64,000 bases of DNA from NCBI RefSeq assembly GCF_036669915.1, contig NC_089313.1, positions 16,445,075 to 16,509,074 of the forward strand, in the 5' to 3' direction. Below the pieces are notes generated by a model that was not told the origin of the DNA, searched no databases, and saw only the letters and a list, made by a program, of their open reading frames with translations. This document shows positions 24,531-35,965 of the stretch, one piece after another; the stretch's first letter is position 1, and the number at the start of each line of letters is the position of its first letter. The stretch is from Pocillopora verrucosa (taxonomy: Eukaryota; Cnidaria; Anthozoa; Scleractinia; Pocilloporidae). The position numbers and the translations under genes were made by a program.

Positions 24531-27500
24531 GAAAATTACGGCGTTTACAAGTGACCATCTTTTGAAACTACAATCTCGTCTTGGCCTGCATTAGTACAGA
24601 TTAGGACCGGCGATGATCTGTGATTCCGACCGGAAACGAATAAAAAATAATTGATTCACAACATTGACCCCAAATAAAGGGTTGAAAGTCCTCTGGTGGC
24701 ACTGAGGAATTTGGAAAGCGTCAAACGTTGTTAATCCTAAGGTATAAACATCTACCAATAGAGATGACCCTCCATAAAACCAAATTTTTTTCACTCCACA
24801 TTCATGACCAAAGCCGGTGACCTTGAGAATGTCTGTGCATCTCCGGCCTCTGGAGAATTTGAGAACAATCGCATGTTGTGTAAGTGTATGTGGCATCACG
24901 CGATGACGTGACCATCTTTGCATGTCACGCACAGCTATGTTGCTTATTTTGAAACACCGTGCTATACATCTTAATTAGGAAAAAGACAGTGAAAATAACC
25001 CAATCAACATTTTTCTTTATCAAAAAAGCAAACTGGGGACAATTTACAAAGTTGAAACTCAACACTGTTCCGTTGTAGCCTGCAAAAGAAACGTCCTTTT
25101 TTCTGTCGCTTGTTTTAGGCAATCGGTGGTAAGCGAAGGGCGGCCGCAGCGGGGTGAGCGGGAGGGAAGTCACCATGCACTTCGCTCCCGGCAGGCGTTC
25201 GCCTGAATAATTAAAAGACAATAATTATTGTACATGTTCTACTGGCTAAGCTTTGCCGCTTTTTTCCATTTCAACCCCATAAACAATATGACAGAGGAAG
25301 AACAGTCGCACCGACTGGTTTACAAATAATTTTACATCACTCGACCACGATGCGCACAACCAGAGTAAAAATGTTTGAGAAAAGGTGAGAAATCTTAAAG
25401 CTGCATGACTATTTTTGTTAAAATTACTTTAATTTCAACTCGAGAAATTTTCATTTTAAAATTTCTTGTACAAATCTATTTTCTCGTGGAAAGGGTTTGA
25501 CAAGTTGATTGATGGGTTTTTCCTGGACTACCCGCTGTGAACGCGTTCACTTGCACAATTCTGTGTTACAAGGGACGATACGAGGACGTAAAGAGCGCAG
25601 ATTCGCGAGAATAGCATGAATCGAGCTAAAAAAAAAACGCTGTGCTTCGCAATTTCTGTTTGCGGTGCATTATGAAGTTTTTCATGAACGTGAGAAGTTA
25701 TTCCTTCCTTTATTTTAGGTTTCGAGCCAAAATTTCTATCAAATAAAGAATCTAGAATAGTCCCAGGCCTCCGGTGGCAAGGTCCAAAAGTTAAAGAAAG
25801 CAACAGGAAATCGCTCTAATCCTGGAGAGAAAAGGAATTATGTTATTAAAAACACACCATGATGGTGTTGCAAGTTTAACAATTTCAAACGTACGTTTTT
25901 TTTTTGAACTGGGAAAGACATGCTGCATCAATTGGATTGTGCTTAACGATTAGCAAGGCTGTAGTCAATTTGCGATTCCACTCTCAAAAATCCTAGCCAC
26001 GCCCTTACCCAAGGAGACATCTTTGCGGACCTCTTGATTCGAAAAAAAAAAACTAAAAAGAAGAAAAAGAAGAAGAAAGAATAGAAAAAAAGAAAAGAAA
26101 ACGCAACTGACACGAACCAACAACTGTATCAGAAAAATGACCTCAGTGACCTAAAGGATAAATGCTCAGAAACAAAATTTTTTGCCAATTTTCTCTCTGT
26201 TTTTTCCGATGAAGTTTTGGATTTCTTTTATTGCATTGTAAATTCGGAATGACCTTTCCCGCGAATTTGAGAGGAACCCTTTGTCACGAGACTTGCTGGG
26301 GAATTCGATGATGCGTTTCATCGGTCGATTGGCAGCATGTACGTATCGACATACGCTTGTAAGGTGCGGAAACGGTGAGTTTCTCTTGAGGTCAGTTTAT
26401 GATCGGACAACGACACCCCAACGTCAGAGTTCGGCACGTAGACATACTGAGAAAACGTTTACCTCCATCTAACTTGCATTCATCGAAGGATGACGAGCTT
26501 GAAATGGATAATACATTAGAAACGTAAAAGGAAGAAAAAAGGCTAAGAAAATAGATAAAACGGTTAAAGCAAAACAAAATCATTTCTATTTCAAGGAAAA
26601 AGAGTCTTTGCCGGCGACTTCTGAGCAACAGAAAACACCACGGGATTCAGAATATAACTAACAATTAATAAAGTAACCTGAAAAAGAAAACTACTCTGAA
26701 ACAAAAATAAGGGAATAGGAAAAAAGAAGATAAAAATGATGATAATAAGGAGAAAAAGTAGAAAAAACAGCAAGAACAAAATGCAAATTCCGCGGGGAGG
26801 AGTTCCTCGGCCCCCAAGCCAGTTTGAGAGTTACTCCTGGGCCGCAAGCTTCAAATCATACTCGGGGAGAAGTTATTCGGCCCCCAAGCCAGATTGAGAA
26901 TAACTTCTATAGCGTGATTCGAACCCGCGACCTCGATGACCTCTCTTGCACTCGTTGCGCGCCTGCATATTGTATTAGCAGAAAGTGTCGGTGTAGTGAG
27001 TTTTAAAATACCAGACTGGGGGGGAGGGTGAGGAGCTTTGTCTTACTAAGAGTGCAATCGAGCGTTTCCGGTGAAGAATAAAGGAAATGAATCATACAAA
27101 GAACTGACAAAAGCGATCTACACGAGGAATATTAGCATATGTAATAATGGCGGACGGCTTCCTTTGCTGAAGCTCGTTAATGTGATTCCTCAGTATTGCA
27201 TCGCACATATTTAAGTGCGCATAAAAATCACGTTATCATATAGGCGAATATGCGCGCTTATTGTATTTTAATCCATGGACCAGGTTAAAAGGCACGATGG
27301 TCTTTAGTTCTTGATTGAGAACACTGACCTATATTTTCTATTGCATAATTTTGGTGTATAAATTATCCCTTTTAGATTGGGGAATCTTATCTGGCCTTTT
27401 CGACTCCTATGAATCCCTCAATAAATTAAGAAGATAGCAGTCCTTTTATAATAACAAAATTTGTATTATCATTAAAAAGTTCTTTCAGTTCATGCAACAA

Positions 27501-27575
27501 CCAACAACAAACTTAAACCACATGACCATTTCTCGTAGTTTACAAGCCATTGCATCTTGTCTACATCTTCTATTA
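24531..27575. other. Intergenic, no gene recognised
   Basis: Upstream flank of OSBP. Open frames at 24591-25221 and 25528-25803 (minus) resemble no family. A/G-rich low complexity occurs at about 26040-26100 and 26500-26780. A SINE-like piece with two hairpins lies at 26798-26990. A G/C-run-rich border precedes the TIR element at 27576. Confidence 0.6.
26798..26990 (-). repeat. SINE-like repeat: two hairpins plus tRNA B-box
   Basis: Two hairpin units share the loop CGGCCCCCAAGCCAG: 26798-26838 with a partial stem (AGGAGT/ACTCCT) and 26868-26908 with a perfect 11 bp stem (AGAAGTTATTC/GAATAACTTCT). Just beyond, the minus strand reads GGGTTCGAATC at 26916-26926, a match to the pol III B box. 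No clear A box or tRNA cloverleaf was found, so a decayed tRNA-derived SINE is the best guess. Confidence 0.4.
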
Positions 27576-28663
27576 GGGACTGGTCATTATATATGAAAAG
27601 GGGAGGGGGGGGGGAGGGAAAGCCCCCCTACTCTCCGGGCGATGTAAAAACGTAAATGACCCCCCTTCTTTATCCGTGATGACCTCTCCCCCCCGCGTCT
27701 CCTCTTATATTTCAAATTATGATCAAAATTCGCGTCATATACAACCATAAGATGATAACTTGGCATAACAAAGGAACTAACTTACTAAATCACAAAATCA
27801 GCGTATCGTATAACAGTCAAAGAAGTCAAAATCCAGTTTGTGAAGACGAAATTAACTTTGAGGTATTGGACAGCTTGCATGACACTGGCTCTGCAGCAGA
27901 AAGGCTGGAACACTTAGTCAACCGAGGCTTCTTTGCTATGGATGCCCCTCAAGCAATAGGGCGGCAAATTTTGGACAAATTATGCGTATAGTGTACGCAC
28001 TAGTATTATTAATTACTGAAAGTGATGTTTTGTTAAACTAGCTAGTGGTAAAACTTGATGTATCTTGACTTTCGAAAAGTGATAGATTTTACAAATTATA
28101 CCTTCATGGTGAACACGAATATAAAATCATGCAAAAAAAATTTTTTCCAATGATTTTCATATCGTTTTAAAAAAAACTTCTTTCTTGTTGTTATATCAAG
28201 TTTAATTACTTCTTGGGTTATTGAAGTGACAATCACTTAGCTTTGTCAAAATAAAAGTCAAACCAAACATTGAAGCAGATGGGTCTGGATTCTTTATTAA
28301 CTAAATTTGAGATAACGATGGAGTTAAGAGTAAAAGCAGTATTTCTGTGAAATAAAAATCACAAAGTTGTTCAAATAGTGGTGTTTAAACAAAACAAAAC
28401 CCTAGAATTAACACAACTAACATAACTGTTTTTAAGAATTAACATCACTGTTTCACATGTATTGCTTGCGCTCTACTTTTAACTGTTTTACCCACCTTAT
28501 GGACCACTCTTAAAATGTACTTCAAACTGCAGACACCCTCTAAGCTTCTTTATAAAAGGTTTAGCCCCCCCCTCCCTCTAGCCAATCTGAAATATCCTTG
28601 ACCCCCACCCTTCTTTTTTTGCCTCCCCCCCCCTCCACATCTACACGAATAATGACCGGTCCC
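27576..28663. mobile_element. 1.09 kb DNA transposon with GGGACYGGTCATTAT ends
   Basis: Terminal inverted repeats GGGACTGGTCATTAT (left) and, reading inward from the right end, GGGACCGGTCATTAT, flanked on both sides by TA (27574-27575 and 28664-28665), consistent with a TA target duplication. Both ends continue into G-rich (left) and C-rich (right) tracts that are also inverted. An open frame of 90 codons (27719-27991, plus) lies inside but resembles no transposase I know. The interior is AT-rich. Likely a non-autonomous or decayed cut-and-paste element; superfamily not assigned. Confidence 0.75.
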
Positions 28664-29973
28664 TAAAGAGAAATAAAGGGAGTTGTTTTTAAAAGTGACT
28701 TTTCACAAAACGAAGCTCTATATATTTAATCACTTGTCAATTAATCTCAATCGTGTTATTTACCGGCATTGTATATTAATATTCCGATATGTCAATTCTA
28801 TCCAAGTCAGTTTCTTGAATCTTTTAAAATTTAGCCCTTAAAAGCCATCGCAATTTCTTATTTTGTGGAATCACCCATAGATCATTTGAGGCTTTTTAGC
28901 TTTCTCTCCTCCAGAAACAAAAAAGCGGTTGTGTAAGTATTCAAGAGATCGTGAACGATATGTTTTTGGTCAACTACAGTGCGTGAGAAGGGGCAAAACA
29001 AAAGAGTGATGAGTTCAAGTCATTAATGCCCTTCACACGCAAGTAAAGTGCCTTTGAAAGAGTTCAAGTAGTTATTTTGCAACGCAAATTGTTTTCTGGA
29101 ATGACGACTGATATTGTGGACATTATATGGACATTTACGTTTCGCTCAACTTCAAGTGCGCACAATTTTCAGACAATGTATAGTTAGAGGGCTTCGAAGT
29201 TTTCGAAGTAATTTTTTCGGTAGCATTTTCACTTAGAGTTTTTTTTTCTTGTTCAGACATGCATAATAGTAAATCCTAACTTATTTCAATATAATCTTTG
29301 GCTCATTGGAGTTTTCCGTTGTCAACGAGTTATCAGCGACTTCCTTAAATCTGAAATTTGAGCATGATTGCTGCACAAGTTCCTGTTGGCCTGTAGCGCA
29401 ATGGCTGAGATTGGTCTGGAAATGACAAGAACTCGTCTTGTGTTTAACCCTATGCATCCTAAAAATCAGTATGCATATTTTCCACACTTTTCTGAACATT
29501 TCCTAATGTGCTGACGGGGAGACTTTGTTTGATGATCAAGAGCCTCTTAAGTTGATGAACATTTCCTTCATTCTCGTGACTTAATGTGTGATTCAGGGGT
29601 GATGTTTTAGGAGGAATTAGATGCTAGTTGCTCTTTGGTGTTAAGGGTCGATACGGCTATTGCATCGGAAGTTTGTATCCTAAACTGATTGTCCATGACG
29701 TTAAAATGAGTAAATAGTGTTTGTACCTCGGAATTTACTGGTTTCTAGGGGGGATCACTAAAATGAACGCCACTTTCATCAGTTTTCGCAAAAATAATAT
29801 GACACGTCTCTGTATTTTTCTTGACATATCAAGCATGTCTTGCAGTTATATTGATTTACAACAAAACGGATGTGTCAGTATTTATTTGCGGACGTGCAGT
29901 TCTCGCATCATTAATCCGTTCAAACGCAGTGTTACGGGAGCGGAACGATCGGAGCGGCGATCTAAACTAAAAT
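28664..29973. other. Intergenic upstream of the TMEM45-like gene
   Basis: No gene recognised. Holds a family B element at 29444-29650. The final few hundred bases before 29974 presumably include the promoter and 5' leader of the next gene, but no clear TATA or initiator could be assigned. Confidence 0.6.
29444..29650 (+). mobile_element. Family B short element
   Basis: Starts TTTAACCCTATGCATCC, then AATCAGTATGCATATTTTCC, CATTTCCTAATGTGCTGA, CAGGGGTGATGTTTTAGGAG, and ends GTGTTAAGGGTCG. Order and spacing match the copies at 40515-40710 and 58785-58955. About 205 bp with short inverted ends. Confidence 0.65.
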
Positions 29974-30876
29974 ATGGGTTCTTACGTTGGCCATGTTCTT
30001 CCAGGGTCTATTTTCATAATATTTGGCCTATGGTGGTGGTTTAACATCCTTGCTAAGATTGCGAAAGCCCAACTAAATTATTTCAAAAGACGCTCCCTTG
30101 CGCAGCAAGTGTGCACAGAGAAATTTGACTTCGAACTCGACTTTGAATCTTCTGTGTGGATGAAAGTTCCTCTGCCATGTCTAAGAGATTTCCCCGCCGA
30201 GCCTTGTTTGAAAGTTATAGGATGCACTGTAGGAATCATTGCGGAGCTGTCGAGAAGCGAATGGAGCCTTCTAGACAGTCATGGGCATTTTTCGCACCTA
30301 AACAACTTCGGTCACGCGACAATGTATGGTAGTTTTCTGTTGGCTGCCATGGCAGAAATTCTTCGCCATTACAACATCTTATTTTTGCCTCCAACAACAG
30401 ATTATGTTATGTCTTCTATGGCTTTTTTCCTGGTCGGGGAGTTGTTTTATTTCCACAGCGAAGGTCGCAACGATCTAGAACAAAAGGTACATATTCCGCT
30501 GTACACCGTCGCATTTTCCATTGCTTTTATCATAATGCTGGAAGCGTGGCAACGCAAGAGTCTTATCTTGTGTATGGTGCGCTCATTTCTCGTCGTTCTT
30601 CTCGGTGCCTGGTTCTTTCAGGTCGCTCATGTGTTGTACGGGTCTCATCCTTGGCAAGATATAAGTTCAAACCACGCATTCGTCGCGATTGTTTTTTCGT
30701 GGCACATACTGGGCTTGCTGGCGTTTTTACTCGTCAATCTTGTTGTAATCGGGGTCGTAATGTTTGCGTTCAGAAAAGCAACAGGATGGTCGGTAGTCCT
30801 TAACCCTTCAGGATGTCAAGACAAAAGCGAACTTCACAGTTTGATGAATACAGAACATGATAACGAAGACGCGTAG
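29974..30876 (+). CDS. TMEM45B: TMEM45/DUF716 family membrane protein
   Basis: Single uninterrupted exon of 300 residues. The N-terminus MGSYVGHVLPGSIFIIFGLW matches the TMEM45 pattern (GHxLPGxFF...GL) and begins the first membrane segment. Further hydrophobic segments lie at about 112-130, 145-162, 175-190, 195-218 and 237-265, in line with a multi-pass protein. Family-typical His/Glu positions are present, for example HATMYGSF and the HSEGRNDLEQKVH region. The tail after about 272 is polar and acidic (EHDNEDA). The molecular role of the family is poorly defined. TMEM45A and TMEM45B cannot be told apart here, so the symbol is only indicative. Vertebrate relatives have introns; the lack of any here suggests intron loss or retroposition. 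Confidence 0.88.
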   Translation: MGSYVGHVLPGSIFIIFGLWWWFNILAKIAKAQLNYFKRRSLAQQVCTEKFDFELDFESSVWMKVPLPCLRDFPAEPCLKVIGCTVGIIAELSRSEWSLLDSHGHFSHLNNFGHATMYGSFLLAAMAEILRHYNILFLPPTTDYVMSSMAFFLVGELFYFHSEGRNDLEQKVHIPLYTVAFSIAFIIMLEAWQRKSLILCMVRSFLVVLLGAWFFQVAHVLYGSHPWQDISSNHAFVAIVFSWHILGLLAFLLVNLVVIGVVMFAFRKATGWSVVLNPSGCQDKSELHSLMNTEHDNEDA

Positions 30877-32729
30877 ACTTGTTAAAACTGAACATCAAGC
30901 GGACGTTGTCGATCAACTGAAATTCCATTGTTGTCAATATCAATTATCAATTTTCATACGATTGTCAATTTTTTTTTTTCGCTAAAAAAAAGGAGGTTAA
31001 TTAGAACAAATTAAGGAGCCTCGATCTAGTAGCAAATAGAGATACAGAAACTTTGAGGGTTTTCCTTTAAAGACCGAATGCTGATAAATTGTTAATTATA
31101 TAAATTATGGAAAAACTCTTACGGGAACTGAAACTTTATAAAACGTAACGATATATACCTCAATTTTGTCTTCGATAAACCTCATGGCTTACGTGACATG
31201 CCAAAATATTAACGCTAGAGAGTTTTAGATCCACGTTTGGTGTGTTCACCTAAACGTCAAACCGTGGTCAGTAGTTTTTGGTTAGAAGTTAGAAAGTTTC
31301 GAGACTTTCAGCATTTTAGATCAGTGCCGCCATCTTGAATTACACAAAGGATGGGGGTCTTGCATTTCAAACACAAAATGAGGCTAAATTTGTTATAAAG
31401 AAAAGACTTCAATTTACATATATTTATAGGACATACATCAAACTTTCGAATAGGAGGAAAAAAAGCGCCCAAGAAGTTCAACAACCTGAAACTGCCTTGC
31501 CCGAAAATCAAACGTGGACGGCAAACGGCGAACGTGACCGCTAGAGTCTGGTTACGTGACTCCTAGACATATTCAGCCTCCTACTGTGAGGAGACAAATA
31601 ACCATGAAACACATTAATAAATAAATGAAGAGATGAATAGATTTATTTCACTCTTCCAGTTCTAAAAAAGGAAAAACACAAAGCCGTAGTTTTATCGATA
31701 TGAAATGTCGCTTTCGCAACAGTATGGTGTAAGGAATGGGTTGTTTATACTAACTTATACTCTGCTGGTATGTTAAATGATATTTCCGTTGGTGCTGCGG
31801 CGGGTTTTGGTGTGCATACATTTTTACCGTTTTTATCGGCAAAGAATTTTAAAAATTAAAATGACATCTTTTACACTCAAAGGTTTTCAGTCATTCTTCT
31901 GTTCTTTTTTAAACAAAGAAGATTGAGCAATATTCGCTGAGCCTGAGGCGAATAACTGTTTTTGCATAATTTTTCAAGTGATTATCACAGCAAAAAAAAA
32001 CACCATAATTTTTATTTTAATTCTTTGCTGCTAGTTTGAAAAATTTTCGTTTTGCGTTGCGATTTTAGATGACGGTCGAGAGTTGCTTGCAATGACAATA
32101 ACCTAGTTTCCTTGCAGAAACTTTTCTCCCAGAGTAGAATTGTAAGACTTCAACAAACGTAAGATCCGCCCTGTCTTAATAGAGGCATCAACTGTACTGT
32201 TGATATTACTTTGGTCTTTCAAAATACTGTGGACCTGGAGAAAACTAACACTGTCGATCGACAAATTCGTCCTTTAAATGATTCTCTTGCCTTGGTTTAA
32301 ACCATTTTATTTTTGTCTGTTCATACGGCAAAGTTAAAGTAACGATTTTTATCTATGAAATCATGCATGCGCTACATCGCGTGCGCTACCTCACGCGCGC
32401 TAAAAGTTGGTCCTTGGTTGGCGTGTTGTCTGATAATTACTATATATTTTTATTAGCTTGTAACTGTTGTTAACTATCTTGGCATTCTACATGAATTTCA
32501 CTGACGTTCTAAGTTTTGATCATTCTTAATCAAATGGAAGTGACGAGAAACTTATTCGAAATGCCAATGAACTACCACTTGAAAACAACGTCATAAATGA
32601 ATTGTTTATGACGTAAACTTACACAAAACCCGCTCTGAGCCAAGATGCGTGCTCAGTTTTGAGAAAGCTGAAGCTCTTTTTGTAATGTGAAGAAAGTGTG
32701 TCTACATTGAGCCGTCGAAATTATTCCGC
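30877..32729. other. Intergenic, no gene recognised
   Basis: An open frame at 31335-31544 (plus) has no recognisable motif. Near 32364-32405 a GC-rich patch repeats GCGCTAC and CGCGCGC motifs in otherwise AT-rich DNA, about 330 bp before the next gene, and may belong to its promoter. Confidence 0.5.
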
Positions 32730-35523
32730 ATGTTGAAAACGTTAACTGTTGTCTTCTTGGTTTGGTTTTTGGTTTCAGCACTACAGATATCAAGAACTGA
32801 AGATCATATAGATCATTTTCCAGCAGTTTTAAAAAGCTCCGGCTTAAGTAAGCAATCTTTTTTCGCGAAGCCTCATTTTCTATAACTCCTTTATTTCAAA
32901 GTCATAACTTCGAAAAGGATATAGAAAGCTATCAAAAGGGCTTTTTCCCTCCGTTGAGAGAAATTAGCGCTTGAAATATGTTTTAACCTCACACACAGAA
33001 CTACTTTTCCCTTCGATTTTTTTGTTTGCGAGGATTAAGCGAGCAATCTCATTCATTGTTCTTTTCCCGACTTTTGCAGCTTCCGACCTATACGCACAAC
33101 TTTTTTGGATTTCAGAAGGTAAGTGTTAGAAGGTTGCTCGTATTTAATTTTAGTTTTTAAGAAAATCAACGTTTTCTCTCAATGAGTTCGCGGGTCACCT
33201 TTCCCCATGTGAGGACAAACCGAACATCATACAAGAAGCGGTTTAGGAGATCAAGCGCTGCAACTGTCGCCCCTCCAAGATCGGAGAGGCTGACAGGAAC
33301 CACTAAACAAGACTGACTGAACAAACACGGACGACGAGAAACGGTGACGTCAACAATCACCTTGTTGAATATCATCGACTTACGAAACACACCAATGACT
33401 TTAAGTCTGTGCAATGCTCAATCGACAGCACTAACTAGCTAGGAAGACTTACTCAGGAAAGCCGGTTCAATACCGTAGAACAGACTCCCCTCAATAGATG
33501 TCAACAACCATCGGTACCGTACCAACGACTAAACACAGGATACAAACGATCCGAACAGAACGATCTAACATTCCCACGAGTTTCGGTTCTTGAATTCGAT
33601 TTAATGAGGCGGTAGAACAGGTTTTTAAATGAACTGATCATAATTTGTCCTATACCAACGCACTGGGGAAACACCAAAGCAAATTACAATTATCAAGTCC
33701 TTAAAAACGCCGGGAGAAATAGAAGCAAATGCCAAGAAGCGATTGTGTAGCCCCTCCCTGGTTCTTTATTTTTTCTAGTGTGGAGGAAGAATGCACCTTA
33801 TGAAATCGGCTACCCACTTTTTTACAGCACTCTTGTCATTCTCACCGTCATCCGATGTCTGTGTTTGCTGATACCGTCCAGAGAAACACTCCTTGTGCAG
33901 GTCAGTGTTAGGAAAGAGGTCCAGTTAGTGGCAATAGTCGATGAAATCTATGAGAAAAGTAAATTAACGGACCACATGTCAGAGTAAATTTAAAGGTGCT
34001 GAGCATGGGAAAACGAGTCTGACCAAATCGCGATTGGGCTCGTTCTTTCTTCTAATTGATTGAAACGAGTGCTTGAATGTGTCCAGATTGGCTGAGTACT
34101 TTCCTGTGCTTGTTTCGAAGTGGGAAGGGTAGTTGCTTTTATTTGCAGTTACAGTATAATTGATTGAAAACTCCTCACTTTTTCTTTGTAATGAATTTCT
34201 GCAGCTGTCATCACACTTTCATAAAGAGTGATTTAGTATTATGTTTTATTGTTGTTGTTGTCTCGACCTGTTTTTTTTCGTCGTCTGTAGTACGAAAACG
34301 AACAAAAGCGAGTACAAACGGAGGTTGAATCTGAAATCGTCGAAGACGACAAAGAGTACATGGTCGCAGCCACAGAGCCCGTTGATGTCACTTCCGCCGT
34401 GTCCCCACTACTTTCCGACAGTAATGTCTGCATTGCAGAAGAATTGATCGAGTCAGTTGAACCACACCAAACTGAAAATTGCACCCCATGCGTTCTCATG
34501 GAAACGTCTCTTACAGATGAACGTCGGCAAGAAGTCACAGTTCCTGAACAGCTCCCGGATATGGCCCCAGTTAATGTCACTGACAGCTTTACGTACCATA
34601 TAAAACTGGGAGGGGCACTGGGATCAAAGATCTATCCTGAGACCTCTTTAGGGTAAGTTCGGTTGAGAAGGATTGGTTCTTACTTAGGCTGTTAGCAGTC
34701 TGATATTCACGATATGATAAAAGAGCACAAGTGGCGGAGAACAGAACAAACCTAAAATTGCCAGCAGTTATTTTTCTCCTAAACTCTAGCGAGCAGTGCG
34801 ATTTTTGTGTTCAGGTTTCGCGAGGGAACAAAAGGCCTTTTTTCGGTATACTTGAGTTATCCCGAAGAAAATTAGGTTCCATTCATTGCCTTCGGAAAAA
34901 CATTCACTGCTCGTTTTCCCCAGTTTTGCTTAGTCTACAAGCTGTTGGACGCAGTTGAATTTTATTCATCATTTCCCGCTACTTTCATGCTAAATTATGC
35001 CTTTGTTACACGAGTCTTCTACACATATGTTTGGTAGGTTTTAAGGGGGCACTTGAGAGGATTCGTCTTTCTTTCTGCTCCTGCTTCGTATGCGAAAAAT
35101 GCAAAACATGTTGTTGAAGGGCACAATCAAATAATCCGACAGCTCCTTTAAATTATGCAAGTTTCTATCTAGATGCCAAAATCTGTGTCATTCACGCGGT
35201 CATTCATACTTCATGTGTATCTTGACTTTACGCCTGATATCTATCTAAATTTATAAGTTGGGTAACTTTCTTAGAAGGTGTTATTTAATGGTAAACCTCT
35301 CTCTACAGAAAAGCTTGTGTTGTGGTTGCTGCCGGAGCTCTCATTTCTTACGGAATTTACCGACTTGTCTCGTAAGTCGACTTGTGGAGTTTCAATTTTC
35401 CTTTGGTAAAATTTTCCCCACTTCTGATGATTACCATTTCTTTGAATTTGCAGCATTTGTAATTTTGGATTTCGAAGTAACTCACATTGTATTCTCTCTT
35501 TCTTTTCCATAGGAAATAAATAA
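32730..35523 (+). CDS. Unrecognised membrane protein, three hydrophobic segments
   Basis: Hand-built from six exons with matching phases: 32730-32847, 33080-33118, 33779-33900, 34291-34652, 35309-35371, and a last exon 35454-35523. All introns are GT-AG; most donors are GTAAGY or GTCAGT. The model gives about 257 residues. N-terminal hydrophobic segment at about 4-19 (signal peptide or anchor), a second at about 64-84 (GYPLFYSTLVILTVIRCLCLLI), an acidic Glu/Val/Thr-rich loop at about 94-205 encoded mostly by exon 4 with an NVT glycosylation-type site, and a third segment at about 214-233 (KACVVVAAGALISYGIY). An alternative acceptor at 35511-35512 would end the protein two codons after the third segment (stop at 35517-35519, 236 residues). 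No family is recognised, so no function is offered. Exon 2 is only 39 bases. Confidence 0.6.
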
Positions 35524-35753
35524 AGGTTCACAAGGAAAATATAAACCTTCTTTAAGATATCTCTTCAGTCCCCCTAAAAAGAACAGTTGTAAAATATTTC
35601 TTTGGATAATACTGGCATAAGGTCATCTATAAATTTTTCAGTTGTCATGTAATGTAAAAATCAGATTTGAGAAAGATTGTAATCATACTTTTTGTACATA
35701 AGTCAAAGGTTAAAAATACTGTCATTTTTTTGCCCTTCAGTCGGTAAGAAGTT

Positions 35754-35759
35754 AATAAA
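35754..35759 (+). terminator. Poly(A) signal AATAAA
   Basis: AATAAA 231 bases past the stop of the unrecognised membrane protein gene, between it and the convergent SDS gene. Confidence 0.4.
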
Positions 35760-35965
35760 AATTACTTGCTGCTCCAAGTGAAGAAAACAAGCGGCAATTC
35801 TTCCCTTCTATCCCGTTGATGCTTCCTTACTGTTGATTGGCAAATTGGCTTGACCAATCACGGTACAGTTCCTGCACCCTTGTCTAATCAAATGTCGAAT
35901 GATATAGAGGAATGGTAGTTATGGTGTCCTGTAATGTTTTTCGTTTTCCACAGTGATTTTATCCC

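Noticed and set aside
24591-25221. Two minus-strand open frames upstream of OSBP
   Set aside because: Low similarity to anything known and no consistent splice links to OSBP exons other than the separate candidate exon at 24436-24530.
26910-26990. tRNA gene on the minus strand
   Set aside because: A B-box match is present but no cloverleaf, anticodon arm or A box could be placed.
33166-33414. 82-codon minus-strand open frame inside the membrane-protein gene
   Set aside because: Lies in an intron of the plus-strand gene, with no recognisable motif.
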